A DNA stretch of 64,000 nt, from the NCBI GenBank assembly GCA_035626155.1, contig DASPOF010000089.1, positions 15,172 through 79,171 of the forward strand, read 5' to 3'. The stretch is from DASPOF01 sp035626155. Lineage in GTDB: Bacteria; Desulfobacterota; Binatia; Binatales; Binataceae. Both the position numbers and the translations under genes were made by a program. Positions 19,336-28,210 of the stretch are shown here, in pieces (within the stretch, counting starts at the first letter, position 1; each line of letters begins with the position of its first letter). The notes under the pieces were generated by a model. The model made no database searches, had not been told where the DNA came from, and saw nothing but the letters and a program-made list of their open reading frames with translations.

Positions 19336-20163
19336 TCAGTTGATGAGCGCCACCTGGCGCGCCAGCCGCATCACCGCCTCGCGCGCCGCGGCGGAGGCGG
19401 GATGCTCGGGAGCCAGGGAAAGGAAGCTTTGGAAGTCATCGAGCGCGGCCTTGAAGCACTCCAGCCGCTCGAACAGCGCGCCGCGTTCGACCAGCTCCTC
19501 GATTGCGCGCGGATCGAGCAGGAGGATCCGATCGAGCGCGGCGAGCGCGCGGTGCCAGTCCGCAAGATCCGTGTAAACGCTCTTGAGATTCTTGAGCACG
19601 CGTACGAGGATCTGCCGCCCGCGCACCGCCTGGAGCATCGCGGGATGCAGCTCGACGGGCTGCCCGTACACCTGCGCGAGCAGCGCGCGGATTTCCTCCA
19701 GGTTCAGGATCGCGCCGCCGTTGAACGGGTCGATAATCAGCTCGCCGCGATCATCGACCGCCTTGACCAGGAAGTGGCCCGGAAAGCCGACGCCGTAGAG
19801 GTTGAAGCCGAGACGCCGGCCGACTTCCAGGTAAATGATCGAGAGCGTGATCGGGATGCCGAGGCGGCGATTGAGGACCTCGTTCAGAAACGAGTTGCGC
19901 GGGTCGTTCTTGTGGTCCGCATCGCCCTCGAAGCCCTTCTGCTCGAACAGATAATGCGACAGGAGCTGGATGCGCTCGACGGTGTCGCTGCCCGCGCGGA
20001 CAATGGGTTCGGCCTCGCGCGCCATCGCGGCAATCCGCTCCATGTAAGCATCGACGTCGAGGTCGGGATATTCCTCCCTGGCAATCAGCAGCGCACCGAG
20101 CGCCACCGGAACCGGCTCGCGCGAGGCAAGCCACTTGAATTCGCGCCGCGCGTCATCGTTCAT
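19336..20163 (-). CDS. SirB1-like transglutaminase-fold/TPR protein
   Basis: The protein has 275 residues. The first part (about 30-175) is the SirB1_N transglutaminase-like domain: LSHYLFEQKGFEGDADHK, then NSFLNEVLNRRLGIPITLSI, YLEVGRRLGFNLYGVGFPGHFLV and LIIDPFNGG. The catalytic cysteine of true transglutaminases is not in the usual place. The C-terminal part (about 195-270) contains two TPR-like units (DLADWHRALAALDRILL, LECFKAALDDFQSFL). Its biochemical role is unknown. The ATG at 20163 is preferred over the longer open frame. It stands between queG and lutB on one strand. Confidence 0.85.
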   Translation of the reverse strand: MNDDARREFKWLASREPVPVALGALLIAREEYPDLDVDAYMERIAAMAREAEPIVRAGSDTVERIQLLSHYLFEQKGFEGDADHKNDPRNSFLNEVLNRRLGIPITLSIIYLEVGRRLGFNLYGVGFPGHFLVKAVDDRGELIIDPFNGGAILNLEEIRALLAQVYGQPVELHPAMLQAVRGRQILVRVLKNLKSVYTDLADWHRALAALDRILLLDPRAIEELVERGALFERLECFKAALDDFQSFLSLAPEHPASAAAREAVMRLARQVALIN

Positions 20164-20219
20164 CAAGATTATTCCCCGCGCTTTCCAGTCTTGTCTTGCG
20201 CAACGGATTTGACAAGCGC

Positions 20220-21335
20220 TCATGGAGACCCGGTAGTGAGCGCCGCATCGATTTCCGCCGCTGTCGCGCCGTCCGGCTCTCGCGCGCGTGCGCGGTCGAG
20301 TGCGCGGCGCGATGGCGCCCCGCCGATACGCCCGAGCGCCCACGCCGCGTGAGCGCGCACCAGCGGCTCGGGATCGTTTTCGAGCGCGCGCGCCAGATGC
20401 GGTCCCGCCTCGGGATTGCCGGTATTGCCGAGCACGACGGCCACGTTGCGCGCAAGTCCGCGCCGCTTCGTGCGCTTGATCGCGCTTGCGGAGAATCGCC
20501 GGCTGAAACCCGCATCGTCGAGCGCGAGCAGCTCGGGAAGATACGGAAACAGGTCCGCCGTCGCGCCATTACCCTCCGCGCCGTTCCACGGGCAGACTTC
20601 CTGGCAGACGTCGCAGCCGAAGATCCACATCTCGAGCTTCGCGCGAAGCTCCACCGGAATCGATCCGCGATGCTCGATCGTGAGGTACGAGATGCAGAGC
20701 CGCGAATCGATCGCGCAGCCCGGCCCAAGCGCGCCGGTCGGGCACAGATCGAGGCATCGCCGGCACGTTCCGCAGTGCTCGCGATACGGTTGCGCGCTCG
20801 GCTCCAATTCGGCGTCGGTCAGAATCTCCGCGAGGAAAAAATACGAGCCGTGCTCGCGATTGAGAATCATCGTGTTCTTCCCGAACCATCCCAGACGCGC
20901 CCCGGCCGCCCATTCACGCTCGAAGACCGGCCCGGTGTCGACGTAAACCCGGGTCACCGCGCGGGGCTTAAGCGCCGCGATCGCGCCGGCGACGGCGCGC
21001 GCCTTCGCGAGAACGTAATCGTGATAGTCGGTCCCGAGCGCATAGGCGGCGATTCGTCCGCGCAACTCCGCGCGCCAATCCCCGGACGGCGCGGCCGGCG
21101 CCGGGTATGGATAGCCGAGGCTCACCACGGACTCGATTCGGGGATCGAGCCGGCGCGGGTCCAATCGGCGCTCGGGCTCGCGCGCGAGGTAGGCCATCGT
21201 GCCGTGGCGCCCCTCGCCAAGCCATTGGCGATAGAACGCCTCGCGATCCTCGAGCCGGCGAATGCGGGCAAATCCGACCAGGGAAAACCCGTTCGCGCGA
21301 GCGGCATCTGCGATGGCGCGATTGACGCGGTCCAC
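20220..21335 (-). CDS. queG: Epoxyqueuosine reductase
   Basis: The protein has 371 residues. It performs the last step of queuosine synthesis in tRNA, reducing epoxyqueuosine with cobalamin and two [4Fe-4S] clusters. Visible are the catalytic-acid motif YVDTGPVFER, the GWFGKNTMILN block, the ferredoxin-like CGTCRRCLDLCPTGAL and CDVCQEVCPWN motifs, and a C-terminal HEAT-type extension (NPEAGPHLARALENDPEP, then VRAHAAWALGRIGG). The GTG start is 135 bp from the divergent erpA gene. It shares its cofactors, B12 and Fe-S, with functions encoded elsewhere in the window. Confidence 0.93.
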   Translation of the reverse strand: MDRVNRAIADAARANGFSLVGFARIRRLEDREAFYRQWLGEGRHGTMAYLAREPERRLDPRRLDPRIESVVSLGYPYPAPAAPSGDWRAELRGRIAAYALGTDYHDYVLAKARAVAGAIAALKPRAVTRVYVDTGPVFEREWAAGARLGWFGKNTMILNREHGSYFFLAEILTDAELEPSAQPYREHCGTCRRCLDLCPTGALGPGCAIDSRLCISYLTIEHRGSIPVELRAKLEMWIFGCDVCQEVCPWNGAEGNGATADLFPYLPELLALDDAGFSRRFSASAIKRTKRRGLARNVAVVLGNTGNPEAGPHLARALENDPEPLVRAHAAWALGRIGGAPSRRALDRARAREPDGATAAEIDAALTTGSP

Positions 21336-21381
21336 GGGACTTGCAAAACGCTAGCACTTTCGCGATGTTCTTGCTCCAGGA

Positions 21382-21406
21382 ATAGTGGGTACGTTGACTC
21401 CACTAT
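21382..21406. promoter_or_regulatory. 25-bp IscR type 1-like dyad upstream of erpA
   Basis: The site starts ATAGTGG and ends CCACTAT, the two arms forming a perfect inverted repeat that extends one more base on each side (21381-21407). Its total length of 25 bp, ATA/TAT ends and a central GACT fit the IscR type 1 consensus ATASYYGACTRWWWYAGTCRRSTAT in 16 of 25 positions by eye. A TTGACT -35-like box at 21394-21399 lies inside it. Rrf2-family control of an Fe-S gene is a reasonable inference. Confidence 0.5.
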
Positions 21407-21470
21407 TTGGTATGATTAGGTTTGCACTGAGACGCTGGGCGCCTTTCTCAAGCATCTGTTACGGGAGAAA

Positions 21471-21866
21471 ATGATGGCCGAGGAACTGAATCAGGAACCA
21501 GTCGAGCAGGAACCTTCCAAGATCGATCTCGCAAGCCTGCCCGACGTGAAGCTTACCGCCAAGGCGGCCGAGATGGTCCACAAGCTGCGCGCGAAAGAGA
21601 ACCTGTCGCCCGAGCACGGACTTCGAATCGGCGTCGTCGGAGGCGGCTGTTCGGGGTTCCAATATGCCCTAAGCTTTGACCTGGCCAAGGATGGCGATCG
21701 GGTGGTCGAGTTCGACGGCGTCCGCGTCTTCGTGGATGAGCTGTCACTCCCATATATCGCAGGCACGACGCTGGACTTTGTCGAGGGGCTGCACGGAGCG
21801 GGCTTCCGCTTCGAAAATCCTCGTGCGACGCGCACTTGCGGATGCGGGTCGTCCTTCAGCGCGTAA
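21471..21866 (+). CDS. erpA: A-type Fe-S cluster insertion protein (ErpA/IscA family)
   Basis: The protein has 131 residues. After a 25-residue acidic N-terminal extension comes the A-type carrier fold with the three ligand cysteines: Cys60 in VVGGGCSGFQY, and Cys123 and Cys125 in RTCGCGSSF at the C-terminus. It receives [4Fe-4S] clusters and inserts them into apo-proteins in the cytoplasm. Start ATG 21471 (or the adjacent ATG 21474) has GGGAGA just upstream. A strong terminator follows, so the gene is monocistronic. The ErpA versus IscA assignment is by similarity only. Confidence 0.9.
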   Translation: MMAEELNQEPVEQEPSKIDLASLPDVKLTAKAAEMVHKLRAKENLSPEHGLRIGVVGGGCSGFQYALSFDLAKDGDRVVEFDGVRVFVDELSLPYIAGTTLDFVEGLHGAGFRFENPRATRTCGCGSSFSA

Positions 21867-21894
21867 CGGAAGAAATCTTATTCGATTCAATTGG

Positions 21895-21923
21895 CCGGCC
21901 GCGAAAGCGGCCGGTCTTTTTTT
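21895..21923 (+). terminator. Rho-independent terminator of erpA
   Basis: An 8-bp perfect GC stem (CCGGCCGC with GCGGCCGG, 21895-21902 and 21907-21914) is capped by a GAAA tetraloop and followed by a T-rich tract ending at 21923. This is the clearest intrinsic terminator in the window. The 124 bp from here to the next gene show no further structure. Confidence 0.9.
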
Positions 21924-22047
21924 GCCCTTGCGCGATTGAGGCGGCCTCGGCGCGAGTTCTTCCGCCCGTCGGGCTCAGCGCATCCGTGGGGTCGCGGGGC
22001 TCGACCGGATTCTTCTTTCGATTGCTCTGTGTTAGACCGACCCGGCG

Positions 22048-22599
22048 ATGCTCGCGGCCCTGATTCACTGGCTTTCGCCTGCGCGGCGGAGCTTCATGCG
22101 CCGGCTCGGCCGTCCGGCGCTTTCGAAGTTCGATGAGCGCCTGCGTGCGTGCGGATCGCCGCGCGCCGCCGGGTTCATGTCGATCCTGCTTCGCGCCAAC
22201 AGCGACTTCCTCGCCTACGCGCTCTCACGCAAGGGTCCGCTTGCCCGGTATGCCGGCGGCGCGACCCCGGAGCGCGTCGAGGTGTGCCTCGGATCGATGC
22301 TGATCTTTGCGACGAACCTGTTTGCGCGCGATGAGATGAGGAACGAGGGAAGCGGGCTGGTCGGGCTGCTTGCGGGGATCGTCGGATGGGAGCCGAAACA
22401 GGTGATGCTCCGGCGCGACAATCTGCGAAAGGCTCCCCGCTCGGAGGAATGGATGCTCTATTCGTGGCTGGTCATGGACCTTGGCGGAGAGCGGCCGGCC
22501 TACGATGCGGAGCTTGAGCGCAGCTTCGGTTACAACTACCTATCGTACATCGGGCAATTTCGCGCCGAGCTGGAGCGCGCCGCCGCTCAGCCAAAATAG
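22048..22599 (+). CDS. Hypothetical protein, family not recognised
   Basis: The protein has 183 residues, basic in the first 40 and mostly helical throughout. The middle contains a hydrophobic stretch around GSMLIFATNLF and GLVGLLAGIVGW, too short and mixed to be confident transmembrane segments. No catalytic motif is visible. It sits alone between the erpA terminator and fabG, 39 bp before fabG. No convincing Shine-Dalgarno precedes the ATG at 22048, so the start may be later (for example Met17). Codon use looks like that of its neighbours, with strong G/C at third positions, which supports it as a real gene. Confidence 0.6.
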   Translation: MLAALIHWLSPARRSFMRRLGRPALSKFDERLRACGSPRAAGFMSILLRANSDFLAYALSRKGPLARYAGGATPERVEVCLGSMLIFATNLFARDEMRNEGSGLVGLLAGIVGWEPKQVMLRRDNLRKAPRSEEWMLYSWLVMDLGGERPAYDAELERSFGYNYLSYIGQFRAELERAAAQPK

Positions 22600-22638
22600 C
22601 CGCGGCGAATCCAGCGGGCGATTCGATTGGAGACAACC

Positions 22639-23385
22639 GTGAAGGACCTCGACGGCAGGGGAGTCATCGTAACCGGAGCGACCCGCGGAATCGGCCGCGC
22701 GATCGCGCTCGAAGCCGCCCGGCGCGGCGCCAACATCGCCTTCAATTACCTCAAGAGCGAGGATGAGGCCGCGGTGGTCAAGGCGGAAATCGAAAAGCTC
22801 GGCGTAAAGGCGCTCGCATTCAAGGTCGATGTCGGCGATCTGAAAAACGTGCGCGAGATGGTCAACGCGGCGAAAAAAGAGTTCGGCTCCATCGACGGCC
22901 TGGTGAACAACGCCGGTCTCACCCGCGACAAGGTCTTCGTGATGATGACCGAGGAGGACTGGAACGACGTCATCCGCACCAACCTGACCGGCGCCTTCAA
23001 TTTCGCCCGCGCGGCCGTGTTCAACATGATGAAGGCCAAGCGCGGCTCGATCCTGAACATCACGTCGGTGAGCGGGCTTATCGGGCTTCCGGGGCAGGTG
23101 AATTACTCGGCCTCGAAGGCAGGCCTCATCGGGCTAACCAAGGCGCTCGCCAAGGAGGTCGCCCGGCTCAACGTGCGCGTCAATGCGCTCGCGCTCGGAT
23201 TCATCGAGACCGACATGACCGCTGCGCTGCGCGAGGAGAATCGCGCGCAGGCGCTCGGGATGATCCCACTCGGACGATTCGGAAAGGTCGATGACGTCGC
23301 GCCGATTGCAGCGTTCCTGCTTTCGGACGCGGCGTCATACATCACCGGCGCGGTCATCCAGGTGGACGGCGGCCTGGCGATGTAG
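22639..23385 (+). CDS. fabG: 3-oxoacyl-ACP reductase (FabG-type SDR)
   Basis: The protein has 248 residues with all classical SDR motifs: the Rossmann TGATRGIG near residue 13, the NNAG motif, Ser in NITSVSG, and YSASK for the catalytic Tyr and Lys, then a closing VIQVDGGLAM typical of FabG. It reduces 3-oxoacyl-ACP with NADPH in fatty-acid synthesis. I chose GTG 22639 because GGAGA lies 6-7 bases upstream; TTG 22627 is an in-frame alternative. It is not embedded in a fab operon here, so a role in a related reductive pathway is possible. Confidence 0.88.
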   Translation: MKDLDGRGVIVTGATRGIGRAIALEAARRGANIAFNYLKSEDEAAVVKAEIEKLGVKALAFKVDVGDLKNVREMVNAAKKEFGSIDGLVNNAGLTRDKVFVMMTEEDWNDVIRTNLTGAFNFARAAVFNMMKAKRGSILNITSVSGLIGLPGQVNYSASKAGLIGLTKALAKEVARLNVRVNALALGFIETDMTAALREENRAQALGMIPLGRFGKVDDVAPIAAFLLSDAASYITGAVIQVDGGLAM

Positions 23386-23619
23386 GAATCATCCGGGGCT
23401 CCCCGGCGAACGCAACCGGATGGTCCGCAGCGACGCCCCGCAGCGCGCCGCAAGTGCGAGGCCGCCGGAGGCGTGACAGGCGCGCCGCCGATGACGTAAT
23501 CTGGCGTGCCCCCGCGGCTGTAGATGCGAGGCGGTCGATCGAACTATAAGGGGAGCCTGGGGCGAGCAGGACAGTGCTCGCGTGGGGCCGCGAAGATCAG
23601 CTCGAGAGGAGACTCGGAA

Positions 23620-24507
23620 ATGGCAAAGCTCAATGGCAAGGTCGCGATCGTCACCGGCGCGAGCCGCGGAATCGGCAAGGCCATCGCGGAATTGTTCGCG
23701 AAAGAGGGAGCGCGAGTGATCTGCACCGCGCGCACGGTCAAGGAAGGAGACCATCCCCTGGAGGGCTCGCTTCAGACAACCGTCGCCGGGATCAAAGCCG
23801 CGGGCGGCGATGCGACCCCGATCGCGTGCGACGTATCGAACGAGGCGGAGCTCGAAAAGCTCGTCGCTGACACCAAGAAAATCTATGGTCCCTGCGACGT
23901 GCTGGTGAACAATGCCGCGCTCACCTACTTCATCCCGGTCAAGGATTTTCCGCCCCGGCGATGGGCGAGGTCGTTCGCGGTCAACGTCCACGCGCCGTTC
24001 ATCTTGAGCCATCTCGTGCTGCCCGACATGATCGAGCGCAAAGCGGGCGCGATCGTTAATATCTCGTCGGGAGCGGCGATCGGTCCCGGCCGCGGGCCAT
24101 ACAAGCCGGCGGTGATGCGCGGAGGGACCTGCTACGGCGCCGAGAAGGCCGCGCTCGAACGCTTCACCCAGGGACTCGCCGAAGAGGTCTATGAGTACGG
24201 AATCTCCGTGACGTGTCTGTCGCCGTCCGAGGTCGTCGTAACGCCCGGCACCGTGTATCACCACCTGGTCAGCTCGCCGAAGGAAGGCGAGCCGGTCGAT
24301 TACATGGCGATCGCGACGCTGGTGCTTGCAACCGAGCCGCTCGACAAAGTGACCGGCTGGGTGACCTACAGCCAGGAGCTGATGAAGCAGTACAAGATGC
24401 TCGACAAGGCGACGGGAATCGGAGTGGACTTCCCCGGCAGCGGATACTCAAGGATGGCGGCGAACGTGACGATTCCGCTGCGCCGGGCGAGGTCTCAGTC
24501 GGAGTAA
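23620..24507 (+). CDS. Short-chain dehydrogenase/reductase
   Basis: The protein has 295 residues. It carries TGASRGIG near residue 12, NNAAL, the serine in IVNISSGAAIG and a YGAEK catalytic pair, so it is an active classical SDR. The C-terminal 60 residues, after a segment containing VDYMAIATLVLATE, form an extension beyond the usual 250-residue core. The start is supported by GAGAGGAG upstream. The substrate cannot be inferred. It follows fabG by 234 bp; that gap contains no gene and no strong structure, so it probably has its own promoter. It converges with smc. Confidence 0.88.
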   Translation: MAKLNGKVAIVTGASRGIGKAIAELFAKEGARVICTARTVKEGDHPLEGSLQTTVAGIKAAGGDATPIACDVSNEAELEKLVADTKKIYGPCDVLVNNAALTYFIPVKDFPPRRWARSFAVNVHAPFILSHLVLPDMIERKAGAIVNISSGAAIGPGRGPYKPAVMRGGTCYGAEKAALERFTQGLAEEVYEYGISVTCLSPSEVVVTPGTVYHHLVSSPKEGEPVDYMAIATLVLATEPLDKVTGWVTYSQELMKQYKMLDKATGIGVDFPGSGYSRMAANVTIPLRRARSQSE

Positions 24508-24534
24508 ATCGGACCGCCGGGATGCGCCGCTCGC

Positions 24535-27500
24535 TCAGGCAGCCTGCGGGATTTTGAGCGAGATGACGCGCGAGATGCCGGGGCGATCCATCGTGATGCC
24601 GTGGATATGATCGGCGCGCTGCATCGTGCGCTGATTGTGCGTGATCACGATGAATTGCGAGCGCTGCTTCAACTCCGATACGAGCGAGGTGAACGCGGCC
24701 AGGCTGAACTCGTCGAGCGGCGCATCGACCTCGTCCATCACGCAGAACGGACTCGGGTTCAGCAGAAACAGCGAGAACACCAGCGCCAGCGCTGACAGCG
24801 CCTTCTCACCGCCCGAGAGCAGCCCGATCTCCTTGACCTTCTTTCCCGCCGGCTGAACCAGGATGTTCACGCCGGCTTCGAGGATGTCGCCGGATTCGAC
24901 CAGCTCAAGGCGCGCCTTGCCGCCGCGCAGGAGCTTGGGGAACAGCTCGGCGAAGTTACGCTGAGCGCCCTCGAACGTCTCGGCGAAGCGCTTGCGCGCC
25001 TCGCGGTTCAGCTTCGTGATGGTCTGGCTGAGATCGTGGACCGCGGTTTCGAGGTCGGCCTTCTCACGGCCCAGCGTGGCGGCGCGCTCCTCGAGTTCCT
25101 GGACCTCGCTCTGGGCGGCGAGATTGACCTCGCCGATCCGCTCGGCGCGCGCGCGCAGCTCGACGAGCCGCTGCTCGTCGGCGGCCGGGTCGCGGCCCGC
25201 AAGCGCCGCCACCAGCTCCGCCGCGACCTCATCGAAGGCGGCGCTGAATTTCTCGGCAAAACCGCGCGCGAGTTCCTCGCTTAGCGTGCGAGCGCGCTCG
25301 CGCCTGAGCCCGCACTCGGTCGCGTCAGCTTCGATTTGGGAAAGGGCATCGCTCGAGCGCTTATGCTCCGCGCGGCGCGATTCGAGTTCCTCCTCGCGGG
25401 CGACAGATTCCGCGCGAAGGCGCGCGGCGGATGCGGCCAGCTCGGATTCCCGCGCGCGCGCGATCTCATCCTGCTCCGCGATCTTTTTCAGCTCGGAATC
25501 GAATTCCGCGCGCTCGCCTCGCGCGCGCTCCAGGCTGCGGCGGTTCTCGCCGATTTGGCCTTCGAGATGGTTGGCGGTTTCGACTGCATGGCGGAAATCG
25601 CGATCGAGCGCCTCCAGGTGCGACTTGCGCGCCTCGACGCGCGATGCGGCCTCCATCACGGCGGCGGCAAGCTCCTCGGCGGCCGCGCGCCTTTGCGCGA
25701 ACTCATCGCGCAGCGCGGCCAGCCGCGCGCGCGCATCCTGCTCGGCTACCGCGAGCTGCTCCAGGCGCGTGTTGGACGCAACCACCAGCTCGGCGATTTC
25801 GTCCATGCGCCGGCGCGCGCCGCTTGCCTGCGCCTGCGCGAGCGCCTGTGTCTGGCGGGCGCGCGCGAGCGCATCCCTGCGCTCGCCCACGATCCGTTCG
25901 GCCTCGCGGGCGCGATGGCGCGCATCGCCGAGCGCGGACTCCGCGCGCTCGCGCGCGTCGCGCATCGCATCGAATCGCTCGGCGGCCGCACGATGCTGTT
26001 CCTGGGCGCGCGCGAGTTCCCGCGCCGCCGCATCCGGCGCCGCATCCTGCCGCTGGCCCGACGCCGTATCCTCCTCGCCGCTCCCGCCCCGAATCATTCG
26101 CCCCGGCAGCAGAAGGTCCCCATCGCGGGTGACGAAGAGCGTGCCGTGGCCGTTGAGGTTCGATGCGGCAAGGGCGGAATCGAGGTCATCGGCCAGCAAC
26201 ACGTGGCCGAGGAACTGTTCGGCGACCGGCTGGAAGCGCGGATCGATGTCGAGCATCTCCACCAGCCGGCCCGCGATCCCGGGCGCCTCGACCGAGGGAT
26301 GCGCCTGCACTGCGGCATCGGGCGCCTGCACGAAACTGAGTTTTCCCGAGCGGGTCTCTTTCAGAATTTCGATCGCGCGAAGCGCAAAGTAAGGCGACTC
26401 CACGATCACCGCCTCGAGCTCATCGCCCAAGACCGCGCGCAACGCGGGCGCGAGTTTCTCGGACGCCTTCACCACGTCGCGCAGCCAGGTCGGATCGGCG
26501 CTCGGACGATCGCCATTGAGTGATGCGAGCACGGTGCGCAGCCGCGCGTCGGCCTGGACGGCGGCGCTGTCGCTCAAGCCGGCGCCAGGTTCCTCCGGCG
26601 CGGGGCCGAGCGCCGCGATTCGCGCCGCGAGATGCTCCATCGCGGTGCGCGCCTCGACTTCGTGCTCGGCGGCCTCGCGGTCGGCCGCCTCGAAGGCGCC
26701 GACTCGTTCGCGGCAGGTCTCGAGTTCCTGTTCGGATGCGCGCATCAGCTCGGCCGCCATCCCGGTTTCCGCACCGAGCGCCGGCGCGCTGCTCTCGGAG
26801 GCGGCCAGACGCTCCTCGAGTTCGGCGCGCTCCCCGGTCAGATCGCCGAGCCGGCCGCGGACCACTGCACCCTCGCGCACGATGTCGGACAGCTCGTCCT
26901 TGAGGTCCTCGGCGCGCCGCTCGGCATCGCGGACCAGCTTGCGCGCCGCTTCCAGGCGGGCGGAGAGATCCGCAAGCGCCTGCGGGCTTGCGTCATCGCC
27001 GCCCGCCGACTCGCGGGCAAGCCGCGCGCCGGTCGCCGCGCGCGCCGCACGCGCGAGCACCGCCTTCTGTTCGAGTTCCGTGATTCGCGCGGCGAGCAAC
27101 GGCTCCAGCTCGCTTACCGAGCGAAGCCGCCGCTCGAGGAATTCGCGGGTGCGCGCGCGTTCGGCCGCTCCTGCATGAAGATTTTCAAGCTCGCGCTCGG
27201 CGGAGGAGAGGTCCCCGCGCGCAGAATGGGCTGCCGATGCTGCCGCTTCAACTCCGGATTGCAACTCGGCGATCGCCCGGCGGGCCGCGTCGATGGCGGC
27301 TTTGAGTTCCCCTTCGCGCGCGGTTTGCGCCGCAAGTTCCTCGCGCTGCTCGATCAGCCGGCGCGCGGCCGCGAGCCGCTCCAGCTCGGAAAGTTCCGCC
27401 TTGATTATGCGGTAGGTCTCGGCGCGCTTGGCCTGGCGGCGCGCGTAGCTCAGTTGCCGCTCGATTTCGGCGAGCACGTCGTTGAGGCGCGCTAGGTTTT

Positions 27501-28068
27501 CCTTCACGCGTTCGAGCTTGCGCTCGGAGATCTCGCGCCGTCCCTTGAAGAGCGACAGCCCGGCGGCCTCCTCGATCATCGAGCGCAACTCCTGCGGCTT
27601 GGCCTGGATGATCTCCTCGATGCGGCCCTGCTCGATGAGCGCGTAGCCGCGGCTGTGGATTTGCGCGGCCATGAAGAACTCGGTGATGTCCTTGAGGCGG
27701 CAGGGGATCTTGTTGAGCAGGTATTCGGACTCGCCCGACCGATAGACCCGCCGCGTCACCGCGACCTCGCTCAGCGCGGAGTATGGATCGGGAAGCTGAT
27801 TCAGCTCATCAGCCTCGAGCACGAGCGAAATCTCGGCCATCCCGGCGGCGGGATTCGACTCGTTGCCCGTGTAGATGAGGTCCTCGGTGGTTTTGCCGCG
27901 CAGCCGGGTCGGCGCCTGTTCGCCGAGTACCCAACGGATTGCGTCCACCACGTTCGACTTGCCACAGCCGTTGGGCCCGACCACCGCGGTGATGCCGGGG
28001 GCGAAAGTTATCGTCGTGGGATCGAGAAAGGACTTGAAGCCTACTAACTCAAGGCTCTTGAGACGCAT
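24535..28068 (-). CDS. smc: Chromosome condensation and segregation ATPase SMC
   Basis: The protein has 1177 residues, the standard SMC length. The N-terminal head has Walker A GPNGCGKS (residues 31-38) and a Q-loop in LGEQAPTRLRG. Two long coiled-coil arms rich in Glu, Arg and Ala flank a hinge around residues 500-640 (LEAVIVESPYFALRAIEIL, then GHVLLADDLDSALA). The C-terminal head has the ABC signature LLSGGEKALSALALVF and Walker B PFCVMDEVDAPLDE. It organises the nucleoid with ScpA and ScpB, which are not in the window. The ATG at 28068 has the standard MRLKSLELVGFKSF start. Confidence 0.97.
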   Translation of the reverse strand: MRLKSLELVGFKSFLDPTTITFAPGITAVVGPNGCGKSNVVDAIRWVLGEQAPTRLRGKTTEDLIYTGNESNPAAGMAEISLVLEADELNQLPDPYSALSEVAVTRRVYRSGESEYLLNKIPCRLKDITEFFMAAQIHSRGYALIEQGRIEEIIQAKPQELRSMIEEAAGLSLFKGRREISERKLERVKENLARLNDVLAEIERQLSYARRQAKRAETYRIIKAELSELERLAAARRLIEQREELAAQTAREGELKAAIDAARRAIAELQSGVEAAASAAHSARGDLSSAERELENLHAGAAERARTREFLERRLRSVSELEPLLAARITELEQKAVLARAARAATGARLARESAGGDDASPQALADLSARLEAARKLVRDAERRAEDLKDELSDIVREGAVVRGRLGDLTGERAELEERLAASESSAPALGAETGMAAELMRASEQELETCRERVGAFEAADREAAEHEVEARTAMEHLAARIAALGPAPEEPGAGLSDSAAVQADARLRTVLASLNGDRPSADPTWLRDVVKASEKLAPALRAVLGDELEAVIVESPYFALRAIEILKETRSGKLSFVQAPDAAVQAHPSVEAPGIAGRLVEMLDIDPRFQPVAEQFLGHVLLADDLDSALAASNLNGHGTLFVTRDGDLLLPGRMIRGGSGEEDTASGQRQDAAPDAAARELARAQEQHRAAAERFDAMRDARERAESALGDARHRAREAERIVGERRDALARARQTQALAQAQASGARRRMDEIAELVVASNTRLEQLAVAEQDARARLAALRDEFAQRRAAAEELAAAVMEAASRVEARKSHLEALDRDFRHAVETANHLEGQIGENRRSLERARGERAEFDSELKKIAEQDEIARARESELAASAARLRAESVAREEELESRRAEHKRSSDALSQIEADATECGLRRERARTLSEELARGFAEKFSAAFDEVAAELVAALAGRDPAADEQRLVELRARAERIGEVNLAAQSEVQELEERAATLGREKADLETAVHDLSQTITKLNREARKRFAETFEGAQRNFAELFPKLLRGGKARLELVESGDILEAGVNILVQPAGKKVKEIGLLSGGEKALSALALVFSLFLLNPSPFCVMDEVDAPLDEFSLAAFTSLVSELKQRSQFIVITHNQRTMQRADHIHGITMDRPGISRVISLKIPQAA

Positions 28069-28097
28069 GCCGCCATCGCCTCCACCACACCACCGCG

Positions 28098-28118
28098 CTC
28101 CGGGAGTTTATCCCGGAG
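28098..28118. terminator. Hairpin between the HNH gene and smc
   Basis: An 8-bp perfect stem (CTCCGGGA with TCCCGGAG) with a 5-base loop lies 30 bp before the smc start and after the HNH gene on the same strand. A second one with a 7-bp stem (28160-28166 with 28171-28177) lies closer to the HNH stop. Neither has a U-tract. They may end HNH transcription or shape the smc leader. Confidence 0.35.
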
Positions 28119-28210
28119 TTATTCCGCACGATCAATGCTGCCCTACGATAGCAGGTTCTCCAGGCGATTTCGCCTGGTCCGATCGCATTCGCGGGCAGCT
28201 ATGGACCCTT

